64,000 nt of DNA from Moraxella lacunata (lineage in GTDB: Bacteria > Pseudomonadota > Gammaproteobacteria > Pseudomonadales > Moraxellaceae), in contig NZ_UGQU01000001.1 of assembly GCF_900453205.1 (NCBI RefSeq), positions 1,054,001-1,118,000 of the forward strand, given 5' to 3'. The notes beneath the pieces were generated by a model, which ran no database searches, was not told the origin of the DNA, and saw only the letters and a program-made list of their open reading frames with translations. The position numbers were made by a program, and so were the translations under genes. Shown here piece by piece: positions 26,341 through 34,619 of this stretch (position 1 is its first letter; every line of letters starts with the position of its first letter).

Positions 26341-27093
26341 CTATAAATCCTTCACGACCGTCAATCCTGCAAAGGTCTGGGCGGTTGGCATGACTTCCAA
26401 GCGATTGATGTTAATATGCTTGGGCTGATTGATAAGCCATAATACCATATTACTGATGTCTTCGGGGCGGATAAATTCCACATTTTCATACACCTTGCCC
26501 GCTCGGTCATCATCGCCATGAAAACGTACGTTGCTAAACTCCGTGCCACCGCACAACCCCGGTTCAATGTTGGTAACTCGCACTTTTTTGCCAAGCAAAT
26601 CGGCTCGCAAATTGAGACTAAACTGCGTAACAAATGCTTTAGTCGCCCCATAGACATTCGCCCCAAAATAGGGATAATTGCCTGCCGTTGATGAGATATT
26701 GATGACATAGCCGTCATTTTTGGCAACCATAAATGGCAAAATCTCGTGCGTAATATTAACAAGCCCAAGCGTATTGGTATTTATCATTGTTTGCCAATCA
26801 TTGATACTGGCTTTATCGGCAGACTCCAAACCCAATGCCAACCCTGCATTATTAACCAGTACATCAATATTTGTCAAAATATCATTCGGCAAGGTTTGCA
26901 AAGCGGTTTTTGTGGCGGATATGTCGCCAATATCAAAGCACAGCGGAATGAAATTATCGCCAAGCTCGTTTTTTAATTCATCAAGTTTATTTTGACGGCG
27001 ACCTGTACCAATAACGGTAAAGCCGTTTTTAATACAATCAATGGCAATTTGTTTGCCAAAACCTGATGTTACGCCTGTGATTAGAATGTTCAT
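26341..27093 (-). CDS. ydfG: SDR-family NADP-dependent dehydrogenase (YdfG-like)
   Basis: The 250-residue protein matches E. coli YdfG closely in my memory: TGVTSGFGKQIA cofactor loop, TGRRQNKLDELKNELGD, VNNAGLALG, catalytic Ser in INISSTAGNYPY, YGATK (Tyr and Lys), and IEPGLCGGTEFSNVRF. YdfG oxidises L-allo-threonine and 3-hydroxy acids and reduces malonic semialdehyde. It is not a tryptophan gene, so it looks like another insertion between trpF and trpB. Confidence 0.88.
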   Translation of the reverse strand: MNILITGVTSGFGKQIAIDCIKNGFTVIGTGRRQNKLDELKNELGDNFIPLCFDIGDISATKTALQTLPNDILTNIDVLVNNAGLALGLESADKASINDWQTMINTNTLGLVNITHEILPFMVAKNDGYVINISSTAGNYPYFGANVYGATKAFVTQFSLNLRADLLGKKVRVTNIEPGLCGGTEFSNVRFHGDDDRAGKVYENVEFIRPEDISNMVLWLINQPKHININRLEVMPTAQTFAGLTVVKDL

Positions 27094-27102
27094 AAGTTTT
27101 TC

Positions 27103-27660
27103 CTATTTTAATGAAATTTGTAAATCGTATAAAATTTCAGCTTTGGGCTTATAAGTAAGTTTTAAAGAATACTCATTATTTAACCTTAACTTTTGATAAG
27201 TTGTTTTGTTGATTTTAACCCGAGTGTCATCATCAAAATAAAGATAATACTCATAAGCACCTGCTCGTTTTTGGTTCTCAAAAGATTTTAAATAATACTC
27301 ATAGGTTGTTGTGGTTGTTTTTGTTTCGAAAATTGTATAATACAATGGCTTAATAGCAAAACTACCAATAAAAATAGAACCGCCAACCATTACCAATATC
27401 AGTATCAAAAAACCAATATCAAGACTGCTACTTGCTCCTTTTGTCTTTATACAAATATAGATTGTATTAATAATTCCCACAATAGCAAATACAATCAAAA
27501 ATAAACAAATAATAATAGTCTCAAAAACTGCAAAATACCCTTCATTCCATTCAAAAAATGGACGAACAACAAAATACGCACACCCCAATAATAATCCAAA
27601 AAATGCCAAATACAATCCCAATGAAATTTGACCTATTTCGTTGTCGGTATTTTGTGTCAT
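27103..27660 (-). CDS. Unknown 3-TM membrane protein, paralogue 3
   Basis: This 185-residue protein is of the same family as those at 22341 and 23115. It has three TM helices (~12-33, 40-68 and 79-101), then YYTIFETKTTTTTYEYYL, KTTYQKLRLN and YKPKAEILYDLQI. It is the most diverged of the three and lacks the cysteine pair. It begins immediately after trpF and precedes the SDR gene. Function unknown. Confidence 0.7.
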   Translation of the reverse strand: MTQNTDNEIGQISLGLYLAFFGLLLGCAYFVVRPFFEWNEGYFAVFETIIICLFLIVFAIVGIINTIYICIKTKGASSSLDIGFLILILVMVGGSIFIGSFAIKPLYYTIFETKTTTTTYEYYLKSFENQKRAGAYEYYLYFDDDTRVKINKTTYQKLRLNNEYSLKLTYKPKAEILYDLQISLK

Positions 27661-27661
27661 T

Positions 27662-28318
27662 TTATTTTCCTATATTTTTTATAAACCCACCCATTTTAAC
27701 CGCACACTTCACCCCCCTTTCCTTTTCAATACCGCCACTGACATCAACGCCTTTAATTTTTGCCATTAACGCTTTATTGTTCACAATCTCGCCAATCGCA
27801 TCAGGCGTAAGTCCCCCCGCCAAATAAATCGGCAAAGGCGAATTGTCAGGGATTTTATCCCAATCAAAGACAAGCCCCGTTCCGCCATACGCCGTATCAC
27901 TAAAAGCATCCAAAATCACGCCACTTGCCCCGCACGCTTTTAATGCGTTGATTTGATTTAACAGTGTGTCGCTGGTGTCGTCATTTTTGACCCGAATGGC
28001 TTTTATCCAGCGTTTGCTGACCGCACAGGCAAGGGCTTGGCACTCGGCAGGTGTTTCATCACCGTGAAATTGCACAATGTCAAAGGGTACTTCTTTTGCC
28101 AATTTAACAAGTTCGTCCTGCTCCATATTGACCACCAACGCCACAATCGTGGTAAAAGCAGGCACGGCCGACACAAGTGTCTTGGCACTAGCAGTGCTGA
28201 CGGCACGGGGGCTGGGCGGATAAAAGACCAGTCCCACCGCATTCACGCCAAGGGCAATGGCGGTCTGTAAATCGTCCGTGCGAGTAAATCCGCAGAATTT
28301 GACGGCTAAGTTTTTCAT
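27662..28318 (-). CDS. trpF: Phosphoribosylanthranilate isomerase
   Basis: TrpF converts N-(5-phosphoribosyl)anthranilate to CdRP in tryptophan synthesis. The 218-residue protein has the catalytic Cys in VKFCGFTR, QFHGDE, and the Asp in KGVDVSGGIE. It heads the leftward trp cluster and is divergent from gdhA. Confidence 0.95.
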   Translation of the reverse strand: MKNLAVKFCGFTRTDDLQTAIALGVNAVGLVFYPPSPRAVSTASAKTLVSAVPAFTTIVALVVNMEQDELVKLAKEVPFDIVQFHGDETPAECQALACAVSKRWIKAIRVKNDDTSDTLLNQINALKACGASGVILDAFSDTAYGGTGLVFDWDKIPDNSPLPIYLAGGLTPDAIGEIVNNKALMAKIKGVDVSGGIEKERGVKCAVKMGGFIKNIGK

Positions 28319-28482
28319 TTTAACGACTTATTTATGGGGTAAAATTGTCTTAACTTACCATTATTTTGTGTGATTGTCTATGGTCTGTGAGACTATTTTC
28401 TAAGAGATTTTAATTTATAATAAAAATTAATTAAATATTCATTTTTTATGATAATTATCCAACAATCAATGACATAAAATCC

Positions 28483-28511
28483 TTGTTTTTTTGGCAAAAA
28501 GTAGGTATTAT
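28483..28511 (+). promoter_or_regulatory. Candidate gdhA promoter
   Basis: TTGTTT (28483-28488) and TATTAT (28506-28511) are 17 bp apart, 120 bp before gdhA. The rest of the 28319-28632 gap is A+T-rich and holds no gene; it must also carry the trpF promoter. Confidence 0.4.
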
Positions 28512-28632
28512 TAACTTCACTGATATATTCATTAATTTTTATGATATAAATCATTGTGGCGATAGCCATTAATTAAATCAATGAATGTACCTTTCACTCA
28601 ATCCATACTTGACCAACCTAAGGAATATTGCC

Positions 28633-29973
28633 ATGACTATCCAGTCCGCCATCGCCAAAGTCGAGCAAAACTACGCTCATCAGCCAGAATTTATCCAAGC
28701 CGTCAAAGAAGTCGCCATGACGATTGAGAAGGTCTATGCCGACAACCCAAAATATGAAGCCCTACAAGTATTCGAACGCCTATGCGAGCCTGATCGTATC
28801 ATCTCTTTTCGTGTCAATTGGGAAAACGACAAGGGAGAAATCCAAGTAAACCGTGGCTGGCGTGTCCAGTTTAGCAATGCCATCGGTCCATACAAAGGCG
28901 GTATCCGCTTTCACCCAACGGTGACCGAAGGGACTTTGAAGTTCCTAGGTTTTGAGCAGATTTTCAAAAACGCCTTGACTGGTTTGCCCATGGGCGGTGC
29001 TAAGGGTGGTTCTGACTTTGACCCCAAAGGCAAAAGTGAGGCTGAAATCCGCCGTTTCTGCTATGCGTTCATGCGTGAACTTCACAAAAATGTCGGCAAA
29101 GACATGGACGTACCCGCAGGCGACATCGGTGTGGGTGGTCGTGAAGTGAACTACATGTTTGCGATGTATAAAAACTTAACCCGTGAATTTGAAGGCGTTT
29201 TGACTGGCAAAGGCGTGGGTCACGGTGGCTCGCTCATTCGTACCGAAGCGACTGGCTATGGTCTTGTGTACTTCCTTGATAATATGCTAAAAGTCAACAA
29301 CGACAGTCTAGAAGGTAAAACTGTCCTAGTGTCAGGGGCAGGTAACGTGGCACAATACGCCGCCGAAAAATGCCTACATTTAGGTGGAAAAGTCATCACC
29401 TTCTCTGACTCCAAAGGTACTTTGGTGGACAAAGCGGGCTTTACTCAAGAGAAAATCGACTGGGTCAAAAACCACAAAGTAAACGGAAAGGCTCTTGCCG
29501 ACTATGTGTCAGAGTTTGGCGGTGAGTGGCTGGCAGGTCAGCGTCCTTGGCAGTTTGATGCCGAAGTAGCTCTGCCATGTGCCACCCAAAACGAAGTGAG
29601 CGAGGCAGATGCTCACGCCCTAGTGAAGCATGGCGTTAAATATGTCGCTGAGGGTGCAAATATGCCTTTGACTGCCGAAGCCATTGACGTGGTGCGTGCA
29701 AATGGTGTTGCCTACGCCCCCGGTAAAGCTGCCAACGCTGGCGGGGTTGCGGTATCGGGCTTGGAAATGAGCCAAAACTCGGTTCGTAAATATAAGTCGT
29801 TTGAAGATTTGGACATCGAACTTCAAAAAATCATGAAAAACATTCATGAAAGTGCGTTGGAAGCTGGTCAAAAATACGGCACGACCGAAGGTGCGATTGA
29901 CTATATGACAGGTGCGAATGTGGCAGGCTTTACCCAAGTTGCCAATGCACTGGTGGCGTACGGTTATCTATAA
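28633..29973 (+). CDS. gdhA: NADP-specific glutamate dehydrogenase
   Basis: GdhA makes glutamate from 2-oxoglutarate and ammonia. The 446-residue protein has GPYKGGIRFHPTV, the catalytic Lys in PMGGAKGGSDFDPKG, PAGDIGVGGREV and the nucleotide loop SGAGNVAQYAAEK, all of the hexameric bacterial type. I chose ATG 28633 because AAGGA lies 8 bases upstream; upstream codons are not conserved-looking. A terminator follows. Confidence 0.95.
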   Translation: MTIQSAIAKVEQNYAHQPEFIQAVKEVAMTIEKVYADNPKYEALQVFERLCEPDRIISFRVNWENDKGEIQVNRGWRVQFSNAIGPYKGGIRFHPTVTEGTLKFLGFEQIFKNALTGLPMGGAKGGSDFDPKGKSEAEIRRFCYAFMRELHKNVGKDMDVPAGDIGVGGREVNYMFAMYKNLTREFEGVLTGKGVGHGGSLIRTEATGYGLVYFLDNMLKVNNDSLEGKTVLVSGAGNVAQYAAEKCLHLGGKVITFSDSKGTLVDKAGFTQEKIDWVKNHKVNGKALADYVSEFGGEWLAGQRPWQFDAEVALPCATQNEVSEADAHALVKHGVKYVAEGANMPLTAEAIDVVRANGVAYAPGKAANAGGVAVSGLEMSQNSVRKYKSFEDLDIELQKIMKNIHESALEAGQKYGTTEGAIDYMTGANVAGFTQVANALVAYGYL

Positions 29974-30003
29974 ATCGCTGACTTGCGTGAATTGTTAATA
30001 AAG

Positions 30004-30032
30004 AAAATCCGTCCAAATGGGCGGATTTTTTC
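30004..30032 (+). terminator. Terminator after gdhA
   Basis: The stem AATCCGTCC / GGGCGGATT with loop AAAT is followed by TTTTTCT, 30 bp past the gdhA stop. Confidence 0.85.
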
Positions 30033-30040
30033 TATTGCCT

Positions 30041-30130
30041 TAGTGCAGGTCTAGCTTCTGCATATTTGCAATCAAAAATGAGAAAAATCGCTCATTTTTG
30101 ATTGCAAATACAAAAGGCAGGCACGCCCTA
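30041..30130. repeat. TAGGGCG-ended dispersed repeat, copy C, with 20-bp perfect hairpin
   Basis: A 90-bp palindromic element. The core is a perfect 20-bp inverted repeat (30063-30082 and 30091-30110) with loop AAAAATCG. The right end reads GGCAGGCACGCCCTA, matching copies B and D in inverted form. The left end (TAGTGCAGG) is a degenerate version of the same terminal word. It lies between the gdhA terminator and pyrB. No gene is seen in 29974-30309. Confidence 0.7.
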
Positions 30131-30309
30131 ATTTTGTGTCTAAAAATTACCAATTTCTTAAAACATAATTTTATCTGCTAAAAATTAAATATAGTGCGAT
30201 TGCTCTGAAAATACCATCAAGAACCATTCCCAAATTCTCCAAACTTTGCTAAAATGGCTTAATTTGTTTTTAATTTGCCACAATACAACCGCACACCTAA
30301 GGAGACCCC

Positions 30310-31320
30310 ATGACTGATATCACCGCCCGCCTAAACCAAACCCTTGCCCGTCCACAGCTTACGCCCAATGACGACACCGCCATTCGCCATTTTATTGGCG
30401 TGGAGGGGCTGACACGTCTACAGCTTGAAGGGATTATTGATAAGGCGATGAGTTATTTTGATGACAATGGACGGCTCATTAACACCGATGAGCTGTCGGG
30501 CAAGACGGTGATGAATCTGTTTTTTGAAAATTCCACCCGCACTCGCACGACCTTTGAGGCGGCTCAAAAACGCCTTGGGGCGAACGTGCTAAACCTTGAT
30601 ATTGCAAGGTCAAGCACCAACAAGGGCGAGACGTTGCGTGATACGCTTTGGAATTTGGAGGCGATGAGTGCCGATATGTTTGTGGTGCGTCATTCGTCAA
30701 GCGGGGCGGCACATTTTATGGCGACCGAAGTTACCCCCAATGTAGCAATTATCAACGCAGGGGACGGCTGGCACGCCCACCCCACCCAAGCCATGCTGGA
30801 TATGCTGACGATTTACCGTGAGGCGGACAAGCCCTTTGATGAGCTGTCTGTGGCGATTGTTGGCGACATCAAGCACAGCCGTGTCGCTCGCTCGGACATC
30901 TCAGCATTGACGACTTTGGGGGTGCGTGATATTCGTGTGATTGCCCCCAAGACCCTGCTACCAAAAGGCATTGAGCGGTATAACGTCTCGGTATTTGATA
31001 ACATTGATAAGGGCGTGACGGACGCTGACGTGATTATTGGTTTGCGTATCCAAAATGAGCGTATCGGCTCGCCCCTGTTGCCGTCCACGTCCGAATATTT
31101 TAAGATGTATGGCATTACCGAGGCTCGTGTCGCCCTTGCCAAACCAAATGCTCTGGTCATGCACCCAGGCCCCATGAATCGTGGTGTGGAGATAGAGTCT
31201 GGCGTGGCGGACGGCAGTCAATCAGTGATTTTAAAGCAGGTCAATAACGGCATTGCGGTGCGTATGGCAGTCATGGCAATGGCAATGGAAGGGCAAAAAT
31301 CATCTCGGGGGCTTATTTGA
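30310..31320 (+). CDS. pyrB: Aspartate carbamoyltransferase catalytic subunit
   Basis: PyrB makes carbamoyl-aspartate, the committed step of pyrimidine synthesis. The 336-residue protein has the carbamoyl-phosphate loop [24 protein letters not shown] and the C-terminal [11 protein letters not shown]. An N-terminal extension of about 25 residues before the core resembles Pseudomonas-type ATCases, which bind an inactive dihydroorotase (PyrC'). That partner is 1.9 kb downstream, separated by two foreign-looking genes. AAGGAGA precedes the ATG. Confidence 0.95.
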   Translation: MTDITARLNQTLARPQLTPNDDTAIRHFIGVEGLTRLQLEGIIDKAMSYFDDNGRLINTDELSGKTVMNLFFENSTRTRTTFEAAQKRLGANVLNLDIARSSTNKGETLRDTLWNLEAMSADMFVVRHSSSGAAHFMATEVTPNVAIINAGDGWHAHPTQAMLDMLTIYREADKPFDELSVAIVGDIKHSRVARSDISALTTLGVRDIRVIAPKTLLPKGIERYNVSVFDNIDKGVTDADVIIGLRIQNERIGSPLLPSTSEYFKMYGITEARVALAKPNALVMHPGPMNRGVEIESGVADGSQSVILKQVNNGIAVRMAVMAMAMEGQKSSRGLI

Positions 31321-31321
31321 T

Positions 31322-32032
31322 ATGTCAAAGAATTTGACGCTCGATGATTTAAATACCGTACACCCAAGTATGGAGCGGATTTTTCGTGCGACAAATAAAA
31401 ACCCAACACAACTTGCCAAGGTTATTAATCAAAGTCCACAAACAATTAATAATTGGATAAATCGTGGCATATCAAAACAAGGGGCAATTCTGGTTGCTGA
31501 TAAATTCAATCTGAGTTTGGATTGGATTTTGACAGGGCAGGAAGAAAAAGGTGTTATTTTCACTTTTGATAAACATAATTATCTTGTCGATGAATTTAAT
31601 AAAGGTGAAAGCAAATGTCATTGTGGTATAAACTTTAATATAATGGCAACAATGACCGTAAAATTAAAAGATAAGCCCTGCAAAGCTTATGCTAATAATT
31701 TGAAAGTAAAAACGCAAAATAACTATTTTTATCCTGATGTAGTGGTGGATTGTGGCGATGATGAATATATTGCCGATAAGCCGATTTTGATTATTGAAAT
31801 CTTATCCAAATCCACCACCTTTTTGGACAAAACCAAAAAACTTTGGGAATATGCTCAATTAGCAACCGTGCAAGAATACGCCACCGTTGAACAATCTTTT
31901 AAACAAATTACCTTGTATCGCCGTGAAAATGATTGGCAAGCCGAAATTTTTGAAACGGGCGAGATTTATTTTAAAAGTATTGATTTGATTGTAAATATTG
32001 ATGAGATTTATCAAGGGATTTTGGTTAATTGA
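31322..32032 (+). CDS. HTH-domain protein fused to a Uma2-like nuclease domain
   Basis: The 236-residue protein begins with a Cro/CI-type helix-turn-helix (~residues 15-75; TQLAKVINQSPQTINNWINR, then LVADKFNLSLDWILTG), as in phage repressors. The second half (~85-225) matches the Uma2/DUF820 family, a PD-(D/E)XK-like fold: PCKAYANNLKVK, NYFYPDVVVDC, ILIIEILSKST and LYRREND. ATG 31322 follows the pyrB stop by one base, so it rides on pyrB transcription. It stands directly before the AcrVA2 homologue. HTH proteins beside anti-CRISPRs commonly repress the acr promoter; that role is an inference here. Confidence 0.8.
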   Translation: MSKNLTLDDLNTVHPSMERIFRATNKNPTQLAKVINQSPQTINNWINRGISKQGAILVADKFNLSLDWILTGQEEKGVIFTFDKHNYLVDEFNKGESKCHCGINFNIMATMTVKLKDKPCKAYANNLKVKTQNNYFYPDVVVDCGDDEYIADKPILIIEILSKSTTFLDKTKKLWEYAQLATVQEYATVEQSFKQITLYRRENDWQAEIFETGEIYFKSIDLIVNIDEIYQGILVN

Positions 32033-32056
32033 TGTTGGTTTTAAAATTGGGCGTAA

Positions 32057-32095
32057 GGTGTGTATTTTGCACCGTTAAAAAAAACTTTATATTAT
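32057..32095 (+). promoter_or_regulatory. Promoter of the AcrVA2 homologue, with a small inverted repeat
   Basis: TTGCAC (32067-32072) and TATTAT (32090-32095) are exactly 17 bp apart, and the start codon is 16 bp beyond the -10 box, so the transcript would have a very short leader. An inverted repeat GGTG (32057-32060) / CACC (32070-32073) overlaps the -35 box, where a repressor site would lie. Confidence 0.6.
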
Positions 32096-32110
32096 TGGAA
32101 ATCTTAAATT

Positions 32111-33145
32111 ATGAATGCTTATAAAAGAATGTTAGACTTTAATGAAAGACATAAAAAACATAATGTAATAGAAACTTATAAGCGTATGCAACAAAAAAGA
32201 ATTGATTTAAGGCAAAATAAAAATTTGCCAAATCAAGTGTTTTTTCCAACGATTGAAATAACTGGTATCAGCGATTTTCTGTTATTAAAAGCGATGCAGG
32301 GAGAATTACAACAATCTGTTAGATTTATTGAATTGGATAGCAAGCAATTAGAAATATATGAATTTCTTTTTGGTGCTCATTTATTTGGTTCTTGGCGTAA
32401 TACTTTGGGAGTTTATTGTATTGATAAGGAAATTTTTGATGATGTAATAAATTCACCGATACCAGATGATACTCCAACAGATATATTTCTTAGATTGCCA
32501 GAATGGTCTATTTATATAGAATTTCCAAAACAAGTTTTGTTTGATGATAGACATCTTGCAAATGGATTTTGGGCAACTTATGATTATATGGAACAAAATA
32601 ACAAATGGTGTATTGCATTAAATATTGTCTTTAATTTTGAAAGTAGTGATAGTATTGGATATAATCATTTTTATCCAATTACATTATTTTTAAATGAAGG
32701 TATTTCTATCTTGGATACTTTTAAATCAATTTTTAGCAACTCAAATCCAATAGAATTGGGAGTAATGGTAACAACAGATTATAAAATGCTAGCAAAAGTT
32801 TTATCTTGCTTGTTGTTATTGTGTGTTGAAAAGCCTGATATAAGCAAAATAACAGGCGAACCTATTTCAAAAAGTGAATTATCATCACCAAAATACCAAG
32901 TCAATAAAAAAACAGGTTCATTTATTGTTCCGAATAAACCATTTATTTATCAATTGGGAGCAAGGCTTGGTGGAGAAATTCGTGAGAAAGAAGAAAGTAT
33001 AAATATATTTAATTCAGATAAATCTCGTACGGTTCGCCCACATATTAGGCGTGGTCATTGGCACGGTTATTGGAAAGGAACTGGACAGAATAAGCATTTT
33101 GATGTTCGTTGGCAACCTGCAATTTTTGTTGGTTTTAACGGATAA
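32111..33145 (+). CDS. AcrVA2-family anti-CRISPR protein
   Basis: This 344-residue protein resembles AcrVA2 of Moraxella bovoculi, an inhibitor of type V-A CRISPR reported to lower Cas12a production. Matching segments as I recall them: LFGSWRNTLGVY (~residues 96-107), PDDTPTDIFLRLPEW (~120-135), NGFWATYD, LLLLCVEKPDI, YQVNKKTGSFIVPNKPFIYQ, and the C-terminal HIRRGHWHGYWKGTGQ followed by VRWQPAIFV. The N-terminus and the centre (~190-240) differ most, so it is a diverged member. Distant proteins with the same C-terminal block exist in bacteria without Cas12a, so inhibition is likely but not certain. It lies about 32 kb from the cas12a gene, between pyrB and pyrC', not in a prophage. Confidence 0.85.
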   Translation: MNAYKRMLDFNERHKKHNVIETYKRMQQKRIDLRQNKNLPNQVFFPTIEITGISDFLLLKAMQGELQQSVRFIELDSKQLEIYEFLFGAHLFGSWRNTLGVYCIDKEIFDDVINSPIPDDTPTDIFLRLPEWSIYIEFPKQVLFDDRHLANGFWATYDYMEQNNKWCIALNIVFNFESSDSIGYNHFYPITLFLNEGISILDTFKSIFSNSNPIELGVMVTTDYKMLAKVLSCLLLLCVEKPDISKITGEPISKSELSSPKYQVNKKTGSFIVPNKPFIYQLGARLGGEIREKEESINIFNSDKSRTVRPHIRRGHWHGYWKGTGQNKHFDVRWQPAIFVGFNG

Positions 33146-33197
33146 TCTTTTAGGTATCGTATAAAATGAAATTGATATGTTATTAACAGGATAATTT

Positions 33198-34349
33198 ATG
33201 AAAAACCTACTTCCCCCCACTTGGCAAATGCCAAACCTAGATAACGCCCAAGCAGACGGTAAATGGCTGATACCGCCCATTGTGGATTTGTGCGGACGTT
33301 TGCGTGAACCAGGCCATCAGTCGCATGGCACGCTATCAAGCGAGGGCAAGACCGCTCGCATGAACGGCATTTTGCACGTTGTCTTACCGCCTGACACCAA
33401 CCCTGTGTTAGAAAACGGCTCACTATTAAAGGGCTTAAAACAAAAAGCATGGGCGGACGGGGGCATTCATCTGCATATTTTGGGGGCATTGACCGCAGGG
33501 CTTGACGGCAAACAACCTGCCAATCTTGCAGGACTAAAACAAGGCGGGGCGATTGGCGTAACCAATGCCACCAAAGGCTTTGAAAATGACCTAGTCATGC
33601 TCCGTACGCTAGAATATGCGTCCACCTTTGATTTGAAAGTGTTTTTTTATCCTGACGAACCAAGCCTGTCGGCAGGGGGCGTGGCTCATGATGGCTACAT
33701 TGCGTCTTTTCATGGTTTGCAGGGCATTCCGTGGCTTGCCGAGACCATTGCCTTATCCAAGCAAATCCTAATGGTAGAAGAGACGGGGCTGTCTGCTCAT
33801 TTTAGTCAAATCACCTGCCGTACGTCTGTGGAGCTTATCCGCTGGGCAAAACAAAAGGGCTTGCCGATTACCTGTGATGTCGCCATGCATCAGTTGCACC
33901 TGACTGATGATGACATTGAAGGTTATAACGCTCATGCTTTTGTGTTGCCCCCGCTTCGCTCCAATACCGACCAACAAGCCCTTATCAAGGGGCTACAAGA
34001 CGGCACAATTGATGCCATTTGCTCGCACCATGAGCCACTATCAAGCAGTAGCAAACAAGCCCCTTTTGCTGAGAGCACCGCAGGGATTAGTAACTTTGAT
34101 ACCTTTGTGTCGCTGGCGTGCAAGCTCGTGGCGGACGGTATTTTGACCGATGAGCAACTGGTGGAGAAAATCTGCACCAATCCTGCCAACATCGCAGGGA
34201 TTACAGATTATGAAACGATTGGCGGAGCGGTGCTGATTGACCCCAATCAATCTTGGACGGTAAGCAAAGAGACCATGCTGTCAGCAGGCAAAAACACGCC
34301 GTTTTTGGGGCGTGAGTTGGCGGGGCGGACTGTCCAAACATTCTTTTAA
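33198..34349 (+). CDS. pyrC': Catalytically inactive dihydroorotase homologue (PyrC')
   Basis: The 383-residue protein has the dihydroorotase fold, but the metal-binding HxH motif is replaced: IVDLCGRLREPG instead of the usual DLHVHLREPG. The catalytic Asp region is also altered (AICSHHEP instead of ATDHAP). This matches the non-catalytic PyrC' (PyrX) of Pseudomonas, which holds aspartate carbamoyltransferase together. Its partner pyrB is upstream. An active dihydroorotase must be encoded elsewhere. Confidence 0.88.
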   Translation: MKNLLPPTWQMPNLDNAQADGKWLIPPIVDLCGRLREPGHQSHGTLSSEGKTARMNGILHVVLPPDTNPVLENGSLLKGLKQKAWADGGIHLHILGALTAGLDGKQPANLAGLKQGGAIGVTNATKGFENDLVMLRTLEYASTFDLKVFFYPDEPSLSAGGVAHDGYIASFHGLQGIPWLAETIALSKQILMVEETGLSAHFSQITCRTSVELIRWAKQKGLPITCDVAMHQLHLTDDDIEGYNAHAFVLPPLRSNTDQQALIKGLQDGTIDAICSHHEPLSSSSKQAPFAESTAGISNFDTFVSLACKLVADGILTDEQLVEKICTNPANIAGITDYETIGGAVLIDPNQSWTVSKETMLSAGKNTPFLGRELAGRTVQTFF

Positions 34350-34485
34350 AATGAATTTATTGTTTTAATTAAACATTGATTTGTTATTAAAATAATTAAT
34401 CAAATAATAAGGTTTACTACATGTAAGCCTTTTTTATTTATCATCTTATCCTAAAAAGGTATTTTTCCCAAAAGACATTAATTTT

Positions 34486-34527
34486 ACAAATAATAAAAAA
34501 TATTATTTACTTTTAAAAATAAAAATG
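34486..34527 (+). promoter_or_regulatory. Upstream box shared by both TonB receptor genes, copy 1
   Basis: These 42 bp match 38 of 42 positions with 38541-38582, which lies before the second TonB receptor gene. They include a near-palindromic core (AATAATAAAAAATATTATT). It is about 95 bp before the start codon. A Fur- or other metal-responsive operator is the obvious guess. Otherwise the 34350-34619 gap holds no gene. Confidence 0.6.
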
Positions 34528-34619
34528 TTAATATTGTTGCCAGTTTATTACCAATCCTTACATGATGTAGGGTTTGTTCCCTTGTTTTGATATTTATATT
34601 TTGCTACTTAGGTGATTTT

